This document shows positions 1-7,341 of a DNA stretch of 10,299 nt, in pieces. Each line of letters begins with the position of its first letter. Position 1 is the stretch's first letter. The translations under genes were made by a program, and so were the position numbers. The notes under the pieces were generated by a model. The model did not search any database and had not been told where the DNA came from. It saw only the letters and a list, made by a program, of their open reading frames with translations. Source of the DNA: Isotricha intestinalis (Eukaryota; Ciliophora; Litostomatea; Vestibuliferida; Isotrichidae); NCBI GenBank assembly GCA_023807065.1, contig JAJJLU010000127.1, positions 1 through 10,299 on the forward strand. Reading direction: 5' to 3'.

Positions 1-37
1 ATCCCCAATCCCCAATCCCCAATCCCCAATCCCCAAT
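1..37. repeat. Left telomere, (CCCCAAT)5, C-rich strand
   Basis: Five uninterrupted 7-nt units CCCCAAT occupy 3-37, preceded by the AT that ends a sixth unit, so the true end lies beyond the window edge or was trimmed. The C-rich strand runs 5' to 3' inward, as at a chromosome end. Unique sequence starts at 38 (AACAACG). The same repeat in complement closes the window, so this is a terminal and not an internal array. The unit resembles the ciliate CCCCAA and CCCCAAAA telomeres but carries an extra T. Confidence 0.95.
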
Positions 38-149
38 AACAACGTTAAATACGATATATAAATATTTGTTAATATTAAAAATTAAAATATATTTATTAAC
101 TAATTAATTTTTTATGAAAAAAAAATAATTTTTGAAAATTCAAAAAAAA
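38..149 (+). promoter_or_regulatory. Left subtelomeric flank, promoter and leader of the first gene
   Basis: Only 112 bp separate the telomere from the first ATG, so the promoter, transcription start and 5' leader of the coiled-coil gene must fit here (inference). The flank is nearly all A/T. A four-codon upstream reading frame (ATG 114-116, three Lys codons, TAA 126-128) lies 21 nt before the main ATG and would be in the leader if transcription starts upstream of 114. The main ATG follows a run of nine A residues (142-150, the last being the A of the ATG), matching the A-rich start context of the other genes here. Confidence 0.5.
64..92 (+). repeat. Subtelomeric motif, left copy
   Basis: ATTTGTTAAT (64-73) is followed, after 7 nt, by ATTAAAATATAT (81-92). 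The same two blocks occur in the same order, reading inward from the telomere, at the right end (reverse complement of 10226-10202) with a 3-nt gap. The left copy starts 26 nt inside the telomere and the right copy 18 nt inside. It could be a chromosome-fragmentation or telomere-addition signal, or a promoter element, since both end genes start just inside it. In such A+T-rich DNA chance similarity is possible. Confidence 0.4.
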
Positions 150-1340
150 ATGAATTCAGTCTATCAATTATCTTCAAACATATATCCAAATCAATCAGTT
201 CAATTATCTCCGTATAGAAGAGATAATAATGATGTTAAAATAGAAAATAAAGAAAAGGATATATTAATAAGTCAATTAAAAGCACATATTTTTGAATTGG
301 AACAAAGAGAAAAAGATTATGATAATTTAAAACAAAAATTTCGTCAATTACAAAATGAATGTGCATGTTTAAATGATAATAAAATTAGAATTGAATGTGA
401 ATTAAAAGAAAAAGAAGATTCTTATAATCAACAAATTAGAGGATTAACTTGTGATAGTGATAATTTAAAATTAAATCTTACTGAAAAACTTTCTCTTTGT
501 CAAAAATTATATGATGATATTGAAAAATTATCTAAAAAAAATTCTATTAAAGATTGTGAAATAGAAGATTTAAATAATAAATTAAAAGAATTATATTTTC
601 AAAATGATAATTTAAAAGTTGACAAATGTGAAATGGACAAAGCTTTAAGAGAGTTAAATGAAATTAAATCTAAACAAAAAATTGAAAATTCTAAGTTAAT
701 GGAAGATAATAAAAAATTAAGTAAAATTTGTCAAAAACAAACAAGAAATTTAAAAGCAAATGAAGAAGAAAAGAATCAATTAATTAAAAGTTTAGATGAG
801 TCTAATTTAAATTTAAATAATTTAAATGTTAAACTACAAAACAATGAAGATAATTATAATTATTTGAAATGTAAATATGATGAATTAAAAAATATAAATA
901 CAAATTATCAAAATACTTTATCAAATTATGAAAGACAAATAGATTCTTTAAAAAATGAAAACGAAAATTTAAAATATAGTTTAAACAGAGAAAAAATGAT
1001 TAGAAATGAAAGTGAAAAAAAAAATGAAAAAATATCAAATTTACTAAATTCAAGAGAATATGAATTAAATAAAGTTACAAATGATTTAGAACAATCAAAA
1101 ATTTCAAATAAAATATTATTAGATGATAAAACAAGAATTCAAATAGAAAATGAAAAATTAAAACAACATATAATGGTTTTAACTGAGGAAAATCAAAAAT
1201 TAATTTGTGAATTTGAAAATATAATTGAGCAAGATGAAAAAATGAAGGAACAGTTAGGGAGAAAAAATAAAATTTTTCAAATTTTAAGAAACAATAAAAA
1301 TAATGTTGAAAAATCATTATCTTCACTTGAAGGTTATATA

Positions 1341-1373
<33 letters not shown>

Positions 1374-1538
1374 TTAAATATAATGCATAATGCAAATAAT
1401 AAAAACAGAGATAAAGATTATTGTGAGCGACAAAAAAATCGGGCAATTTCTCCTCCTCATAATATTCGTCCCTATTCTTCCAATAATTCTCCTTTTACTT
1501 ATAGCTTAAATGCATCTACTTATAGTGATGAATATTAA
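150..1538 (+). CDS. Long coiled-coil protein with Asn-rich C-terminal tail
   Basis: This gene encodes 462 residues ending in TAA. I start it at the ATG at 150; the frame is open back to a TTG at 132, but a eukaryotic gene should use the ATG, which has an A-rich leader. Residues about 1-27 are a Ser/Tyr/Pro-containing head. From about 28 to 390 the protein is a nearly continuous charged coiled coil rich in Leu, Lys, Glu and Asn, with almost no Pro or Gly. A run of 11 Asn (398-408) leads into a basic Ser/Pro/Asn/Tyr tail ending in SDEY. No enzymatic motif, signal peptide or membrane segment is visible. Such proteins in ciliates are often structural parts of cytoskeleton, basal bodies or cortex, but nothing here shows which. 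The best search probe is the less repetitive stretch near residues 40-75, containing HIFELEQREKDY and KFRQLQNE. The gene is certain, its role unknown. Confidence 0.9.
1341..1373 (+). repeat. In-frame AAT trinucleotide repeat (poly-Asn)
   Basis: Ten AAT codons and one AAC encode 11 consecutive Asn within the coiled-coil gene, between the coiled coil and the tail. A shorter run of six AAT codons (minus strand, 7464-7447) lies in the gene at 7342-8649. Slippage-prone codon runs of this kind are common in A+T-rich protist genes and probably vary in length between alleles. Confidence 0.9.
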
Positions 1539-1722
1539 AATATTTTTATTTTTTTAATAATAAACTTGATTATATATAAATATAATTGCAAACTTTTTTT
1601 TGAAATATTTTTTGTTTTAAAGAAAATAATAGATTTTAAAATATAAAAACAAATGATATAATCAATGTAAATATAAAAAAAACTTAAACTAAAAACAGCT
1701 CCTTTTAGTAAATTTAAAGTGA

Positions 1723-2640
1723 ATAATTGATGAATAAGAATATGATGATTCAAATAAAGATGGAAATTTATTTAATAATGAAAAAAATATAATTCAAATA
1801 AATTAAAGTAAAAAAAAATCTTAATAATTATATTCAAATTAAATCTCATAATCAAAATAAAATATACCAAATATATCTAATAAATAATATAAAAAACCTT
1901 TAATAATTATATCAAAAGTTTATTCTGAATCAATGAAAAATAACATTAAAAATTCTAAATTATCAAAAATGAAAAAAGATATAAATCCAAAAAATATTTA
2001 TGGAAATGAATTTATACAATAAATTGATAAAGAGTTAATTTAAAAAGTAAAAGAACTATTAAGAAATATAATTTAGTGGTGTCAAAAGTAATATTAATGG
2101 AATATAAGTTTAAATTATAATAATATTTTAATTACAATTATTAATGTTGAAATATTGAAGAATAATAAATTTATAAAAGAAAAAAGAAGTTATTTGAATT
2201 GGAATTTATTACAGAAAGTGCTTATAAAATAGGAGAAATAGGAGATATTTAATATATGAAAAATTTTTTTATAAATATGATATTTTAATAGTTTATCTTC
2301 TTCTCCTTTGAGATTATGTCAAATTTTAAATTATCAATTAGGATTCGGTGAATTTAAAACAAATTTTATTTTGAACCATTTTTTCATTGAAAATGTTTTT
2401 GATAAATATTGTTTATAATTTTTCAATTACAATTGTTTCTGTTATTTATTATACTGATAAAAAAGTTTTGAAAATGAATAATGTTATGATTTTATGTTAT
2501 ATTAAAGAATATGAAGAATTTGTTCAGAAATTTCAAATAGTAATCATCATAACATTTATGTCATTAAAGGATATATAATTTGGAAATTAATTTAAAATAA
2601 TAATAAAGAAATATCAATAATATTTTTAACAATTTCTCAA
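1723..2640 (+). pseudogene. Possible decayed gene: protein-like fragments in shifting frames
   Basis: The 1.2-kb stretch 1539-2765 has no intact long reading frame, but its middle is not featureless. Protein-like open stretches follow one another on the plus strand: 1888-2022 (contains INPKNIYGNEFIQ), 2169-2252 in another frame (FELEFITESAYKIGEIGDI), 2281-2418 (LRLCQILNYQLGFGEFKTNF), 2387-2578 in a third frame (VLKMNNVMILCYIKEYEEF), then VIKGYIIWKLI ending at 2593. These use residues such as Gly, Cys, Tyr and Trp more evenly than A+T noise usually does. I read this as a relic broken by several frameshifts and stops. Alternatives are a gene with several very short introns, since GT...AG pairs of 21-30 nt occur at 2047-2107, or chance. 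I do not recognise the protein. 1539-1722 and 2641-2765 look like plain A+T-rich spacer. Confidence 0.35.
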
Positions 2641-2765
2641 TTAATTTTTGACCAAAAAGAAATTTAATGAAATATTCTTAATTTTATTAAGAGAATATTT
2701 TAAATATAAATAAATAAAACAAGTAATATCTTTTTAAATTATATAAAAATGTAATAAATAAAAAA

Positions 2766-4163
2766 ATGGAACTTTTTGATTTAATAGAAAAAAATGAAAT
2801 ATCATTATTTATAGAAAAATTTTCATCAAATGAATATTCTGAAACAGACTTTACTCAATTATTAGATAATAATAATGATACACTTTTAACAAAATCAGTT
2901 AATTTAAACATAACAAAAATATCAATATTTTTAATAACCCAATTAAAGTATTATCTCGAAAAAGATAATGAAAAATATTTAAATTTCCTTAATAAAAAAA
3001 ATGATAAAGGTTATAACGCATTATTATATTCAGCATTTAGAGGAAATTGGGAAGTATTAGATAAATTATTAAATAATAGAGCATCAATAGACACAATGAA
3101 TAATAATGGATTAAATTTACTTCATTTAGCATCTCAAGGAAATCATCCTGATATATTGGTATTTTTAATAGAAAAATATAACTTTGATATAAATTCATTA
3201 GATTCAAATGGTAATTCTGCTTTACATTGGGCAGTTTATATGAATTCTTATCAAATTATTGATTATTTAATTTATTATGGAATTGATGTTAATATTCAAG
3301 AAAGAGACGGTTATACTCCTTTACATTTTGCTATTATTAATAAAAATTATCGAATGGTTAAAAAATTGATTAATTTAAAATGTGATTGTGATATTGAAAC
3401 TTCAAATGGAAAAAATGCTATTAAATTATGTGAAGAATATGAATTAGGAAATATTAAATATTTATTATTGAAAAGTAAATTCCATATTAATTTAGCTTTT
3501 ATTCCTTTTGTTATTTGTTTCACCTTTATTGAAGCTATTAATCAATATGTTTTTATAAGTATTTTTAGAGTTTTTAAATGCAGTTTTTTTTTTCTTCTTT
3601 TTTATTTTGTTTTATTACTTTTTTTACATAAAGTTATGCTTTCTGATTCAGGAGAAATTGAAAATAAATTAGATAAAACTTTAATTCAATTATGTGAAGA
3701 TGGAGAAAATTTAAAATCTATTTGTCCTTGGTGTTTTATATATTCAAATCCTTACACAAAACATTGTTATATTTGTAATAAATGTATTAATTATAAAGAA
3801 TTTCACAATAATTGGATTAATAATTGTATTGGAAGAAGAAATATTTATTTATATTTTCAATTTTTAGGGTTTTTGGTTATTTATATTTTTATTAAAGTTA
3901 TTTTTAGTTTTATTTGTCTGTTAGCAATTTCTTCAAATAGGAATTTTTTTGTAATTTTTCATATTATTATAAATTTATCTTTTATTGGATTAATTATTTA
4001 TTATGTATATAGAACTTATTGTAATTTTAAAAGTAGAAATTTTTCTCATTATTATGAAGAAACAGACAATGAAGTTAATATTTCACCAAAAACTGATGCG
4101 ATGAAAGTTGATGAAAGTGAAAAAAATGATTTATCAATTTTACCTTTACAATTAAATAAATAA
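2766..4163 (+). CDS. Ankyrin-repeat DHHC-family membrane protein, catalytic residues lost
   Basis: The 465-residue protein has the architecture of the Akr1/ZDHHC17 (HIP14) protein S-acyltransferases of Golgi and endosomal membranes. Ankyrin repeats span about 80-237; the clearest are around 113-147 (NLLHLASQGN), 148-180 (SALHWAVYMN) and 181-213 (TPLHFAIINK). Hydrophobic segments at about 242-268 and 272-291, then 361-388 and 394-416, bracket a cytosolic Cys-rich domain. That domain follows C-x2-C-x9-HC-x2-C-x2-C-x4-[tetrad]-x5-C exactly: C320, C323, H333, C334, C337, C340, H347 and C354, all eight zinc ligands. The tetrad at 345-348 is EFHN instead of DHHC, so the nucleophilic Cys is Asn (AAT, 3807-3809) and the catalytic His is Phe; the next Pro is Asn too. 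The usual TTxE motif after the last membrane segment is not apparent. It is therefore probably a non-catalytic relative acting as an ankyrin adaptor or regulatory partner (inference). The ATG at 2766 follows an A-rich leader; the stop is TAA. The next gene starts 153 bp on. Confidence 0.92.
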   Translation: MELFDLIEKNEISLFIEKFSSNEYSETDFTQLLDNNNDTLLTKSVNLNITKISIFLITQLKYYLEKDNEKYLNFLNKKNDKGYNALLYSAFRGNWEVLDKLLNNRASIDTMNNNGLNLLHLASQGNHPDILVFLIEKYNFDINSLDSNGNSALHWAVYMNSYQIIDYLIYYGIDVNIQERDGYTPLHFAIINKNYRMVKKLINLKCDCDIETSNGKNAIKLCEEYELGNIKYLLLKSKFHINLAFIPFVICFTFIEAINQYVFISIFRVFKCSFFFLLFYFVLLLFLHKVMLSDSGEIENKLDKTLIQLCEDGENLKSICPWCFIYSNPYTKHCYICNKCINYKEFHNNWINNCIGRRNIYLYFQFLGFLVIYIFIKVIFSFICLLAISSNRNFFVIFHIIINLSFIGLIIYYVYRTYCNFKSRNFSHYYEETDNEVNISPKTDAMKVDESEKNDLSILPLQLNK

Positions 4164-4316
4164 AATTATATTTATATTTTTTCAATTATCATTAATTAGT
4201 ATAAATTAATTTTATTTAAAGAAGATAACAATTAATAATAAAAAAATTTTTATGATAATTTTTAAATATAAATTAATTAAAAAAATTAGAATTTATTTCT
4301 CTTATTTAATTAAACA

Positions 4317-6686
4317 ATGAAAAACACGACTCCAGGGAAAAAAAGGCCAACTACAGCAAAAACAGGATTTAAAAAGAAATCAGAAATAAATAGAACAACA
4401 TTAAAAAATATTCAAGATAAACCAAGATGTATAACTCCATCAAGAGAACAAACTACAATATCTAATGATTTAAATAAAAATTCAAAACCAAAATCAAAAG
4501 AAAAGGAAAAAATTAAAGAAAAATTAAATAAAGAAATAAATAAAGTGAGTAAAAGTGAAACAAATTTACCAGAAATTCCTCAAATAAAAGAAAAAAAAGA
4601 TTCAAATATAAATTCACAATCTACTTTTGATTTATATAAACATTTAAAAGAAAATATTAAAAATAAAGATATATTATGTAAAGACCCTTTAACTGAGGAT
4701 TCTTTTTATTGCATAAATTGTAAAGTTTCAACATGTTCTCTTTGTCCTAATTTTAATGAACATAAAGATCATACTTTAATTAATAGATATAATTATTATA
4801 AAAATAATGAAATTTTAGTTAATGAAAATTTCAAAGATTTAGATGATATTTTTAATATGAATCCTGAATATTTAAATGTTAATTCAATTAGAGGTGAATT
4901 AAAAATTTTAGTTGATTCTAAAATTAAATTATTAGTAGATTCTTTAAATACAATTAAAAAAGATAAATTAAATGAAATTGATAATATATTTAATGGAAGT
5001 GAAAATAGTGTTAAAACTTTAAAAAATAATGAAATGAAAATTAAAAATGATTTAATAAATTATTTTAAAACTCAAAAAATATTTTCAAATATTAAATTAG
5101 ATACTTCATTAGTCAATCAAGAAATGAATGAAGTTGCTCAAAATTTAAACCCTGAAAATAAAAATAAAAATGAATTGCCAAAAATAAATAATAATGATTA
5201 TTGTAATACTTGTTTTTTACAAATATATGATTTATTAAACTTATCAACCAAACAAAATAAAGAAATTAGAAATGCAATAATGATGATAAAAGAAAATTGT
5301 GCAAAATATTCTGAAATATTTAATGAAAAAATTCAATTAGTTAAAAATGAAATTGATAAATTAAATGAAGCTTTTAAATTAATAATAAATTATAAAGCTT
5401 TATCAGAAGATTATTACAATGAAATAAATACTAAAATAAAAAAATATAATGAACAAATTAAAAATATAAAAGATTTAGTTTTTGAATCATCAAATAAAAC
5501 AGGTCAATTAGAAGAAATAGAAAAATTAAATAAAATTTTTCAAGCAAAAACAAAGCAAAATTTCGATAATATTTTAAAAAATCAAATAATAGAAAATGGG
5601 GATTTATTAACAATAACAAGTAATATAACCAAAAAATCTAGAATAAGAAATTATGATAAAAAAGGAACTTTAAATTCAAAATCAAAAACAACAACAATAA
5701 TAAAAGACAACAATAGTTTAACAGAAAAACCAGAAATAAAATTTAATTCAATAGATGATATAACATTAAGTTATAATATACTTCAAAAATATTATGCTTT
5801 CCAAACTTTAGAATTAATAAACAAAAATTTTAAAAATCAAAAAAATAATAAATATCAAATAACAGAAATAAAAGAAATTGAATTTGATGAAGATAATGAT
5901 TTAGCCAAACCAATATCAGGAACAAATGAAATTCAAATATATGATAAAAAAACTCGTTCTTTGATAAAAAAAAAAGTAAATTATGATAAAACTAAATTAA
6001 AATTCTTATATTTTTACAATGGATGTAGAAATGTATTAATAAAAGATAGATTATATATAACAGGAGGAGTAGATAAAGAAAATAAACAACTTAAAAATTG
6101 TTATGTCTATTATATAAAAACAAATGAATTAAAACAAATGCCAGAAATGATAAATCCAAGAGCATATCATTCAATGGAATTTGTAGAATATTTTAAATCT
6201 ATTATTGTAATTGGAGGAGAAAATAATAAAACATGTGAATTATATGATATGTATAATTCAAAATGGAGAAATTTACCAGAATTAAATTATCCAAGAGCAC
6301 ATTCTTGTATTTATTTAGATAGAATAAATAATATTTTATATTCACTTTTTGGAATTGTTGGAGCCATTAGTGAAAAAAATATTAATTATACTGATATAAT
6401 TGAATGTCTTGAATTAAAAAAAATGGCTTTAGGATGGGGAAAAGTTAATTATAATAATAAAACTGAAATGGATTTTAAAAATTGTTTATGTAGAATTTTT
6501 CCTATTAATTATGATATGGTCCTTGTTTATGGAGCAAATGGTGCTAGAGAAAATAAAAAAAGAAGTGCTATTTTTGCAGTAAATAAACAAGAAATGATTA
6601 AAATTAGTAGTAATATGTTTAATGAAATTAGAGATAAGGCAAAAAATTCTAAAGAATTAAGAAAGATTATTCAAAGTTATGTTTGA
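4317..6686 (+). CDS. B-box zinc finger, coiled-coil and Kelch-repeat protein
   Basis: The product has 789 residues. Residues 1-100 are basic, Lys/Ser/Thr-rich and probably disordered. A B-box-like zinc finger lies at 121-152: C121, C132, C135, C140, C143, H149 and H152 have B-box spacing, but the second ligand position (124) is Pro. Residues about 190-250 and 300-420 are helical, coiled-coil-like and rich in Lys, Glu and Asn. The C-terminal third (about 530-765) holds Kelch blades with paired Gly: ITGG (581-584), VIGG (631-634) followed by Y643 and W650, then weaker blades around 677-682 and 736-743. There is no RING domain, so a ubiquitin-ligase role like that of TRIM proteins cannot be claimed. 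B-box/Kelch proteins usually scaffold protein complexes, often with the cytoskeleton. The stop is TGA at 6684-6686; reading through it would add only 16 hydrophobic codons before a TAG, so TGA looks like a real stop. The 153-bp gap from the previous gene is A/T spacer that must contain its promoter. Confidence 0.88.
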   Translation: MKNTTPGKKRPTTAKTGFKKKSEINRTTLKNIQDKPRCITPSREQTTISNDLNKNSKPKSKEKEKIKEKLNKEINKVSKSETNLPEIPQIKEKKDSNINSQSTFDLYKHLKENIKNKDILCKDPLTEDSFYCINCKVSTCSLCPNFNEHKDHTLINRYNYYKNNEILVNENFKDLDDIFNMNPEYLNVNSIRGELKILVDSKIKLLVDSLNTIKKDKLNEIDNIFNGSENSVKTLKNNEMKIKNDLINYFKTQKIFSNIKLDTSLVNQEMNEVAQNLNPENKNKNELPKINNNDYCNTCFLQIYDLLNLSTKQNKEIRNAIMMIKENCAKYSEIFNEKIQLVKNEIDKLNEAFKLIINYKALSEDYYNEINTKIKKYNEQIKNIKDLVFESSNKTGQLEEIEKLNKIFQAKTKQNFDNILKNQIIENGDLLTITSNITKKSRIRNYDKKGTLNSKSKTTTIIKDNNSLTEKPEIKFNSIDDITLSYNILQKYYAFQTLELINKNFKNQKNNKYQITEIKEIEFDEDNDLAKPISGTNEIQIYDKKTRSLIKKKVNYDKTKLKFLYFYNGCRNVLIKDRLYITGGVDKENKQLKNCYVYYIKTNELKQMPEMINPRAYHSMEFVEYFKSIIVIGGENNKTCELYDMYNSKWRNLPELNYPRAHSCIYLDRINNILYSLFGIVGAISEKNINYTDIIECLELKKMALGWGKVNYNNKTEMDFKNCLCRIFPINYDMVLVYGANGARENKKRSAIFAVNKQEMIKISSNMFNEIRDKAKNSKELRKIIQSYV

Positions 6687-7341
6687 ATTGAATTTTTAAT
6701 TGAATTTTTATTTTATTTATTTATTTTTGTTTATTAGTTTTTATAGTATTTTAAATTTTGATTTCTTTTTTTTTATTATGGACCACTTTTTTATTCAATA
6801 ATTTTTGTTTAATTGAAAAAAAAATATTTTTTGAGATAAATTAATAAATTGATTGAGATAAATTCAATATTATTATTAAACAATATCCATATTTAAGAAT
6901 TTTTTTGATAAGGTTAAAAAATTCATAGAAAATATAATAATTAATAATCTTAAACTATAATTATTTAATTAAAATGTAAGAAAAATATATAACTTAATGA
7001 TCTTCTATTATGGTTATAAAATATTTCAATTCATTAATCTTCATATCATATACAAATATTTTTATCTCTGAATTAACAAAAAAATTCAAATAATTTTACG
7101 GGCATAATTTCCAAGATAAAATCCTTAAATTCACTTCATTAAACTTTTGCTGGTAAAATAATTTTTCTTATTGAAATTTAAATTATCTTTTAATAAAGTA
7201 TCTTCTAAAAAATATAATAATATTAAAATATGAATAATTTACCAAAGAAAAATATTTATTAATATTAACTGAATTAAAAGAAATTTATTGATAAATGTAT
7301 AATATTTAAATTTATAATATATTATTTTTAAATTAAAAAAT
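6687..7341. other. Convergent intergenic spacer, 3' ends of two genes
   Basis: Two genes converge here, so this 655-bp spacer should contain the 3' untranslated regions and polyadenylation sites of both. The left part (6687-6840) is T-rich on the plus strand, followed by mixed A/T sequence. I see no tRNA, hairpin terminator or array. The only coding-like material is the minus-strand fragment at 6994-7167, listed separately. Confidence 0.6.
6994..7167 (-). pseudogene. Short coding-like relic in the convergent spacer
   Basis: On the minus strand, two open stretches share one frame and are separated by a single TAA: 23 codons (7167-7099, containing FNEVNLRILSWKLCP) and 33 codons (7095-6997, containing NSEIKIFVYDMKINELKYF), then TAA at 6996-6994. 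The mix of Trp, Cys, Pro, Val and Asp is more protein-like than the surrounding spacer. A GTAAAA...TTCAG segment of 32 nt covers the internal stop and looks like a short ciliate intron, but removing it shifts the frame into a TGA. I recognise no family. It may be a gene remnant or chance. Confidence 0.2.

Noticed and set aside
132..149. A six-codon N-terminal extension of the first gene beginning at TTG.
   Set aside because: Nuclear eukaryotic genes start at ATG; the ATG at 150 has the A-rich context seen at the other genes.
1341..1373. Possible CRISPR-like or satellite array.
   Set aside because: It is a plain AAT codon run inside a gene; no spacer-repeat structure exists anywhere in the window.
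1075..1446. Minus-strand frame of 123 codons opposite the coiled-coil gene.
   Set aside because: It is a shadow of A-rich coiled-coil codons, giving a Phe/Tyr/Leu-rich product with a poly-Tyr run from the AAT repeat.
1535..1753. Minus-strand 72-codon frame just after the first gene.
   Set aside because: Ile/Lys/Phe-rich product typical of A+T-rich spacer, with no recognisable motif or good start context.
1723..2259. A 179-codon frame without TGA if TAA and TAG are read as glutamine, hinting at a gene in another genetic code.
   Set aside because: It contains about 15 TAA/TAG codons, close to the random rate for DNA this A+T-rich, and 179 codons without TGA is not rare by chance. The five real genes use the standard code.
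6687..7341. Possible tRNA or other structured RNA in the convergent spacer.
   Set aside because: No cloverleaf stems, TTC-loop box or G+C-richer island of the right length could be found by eye.
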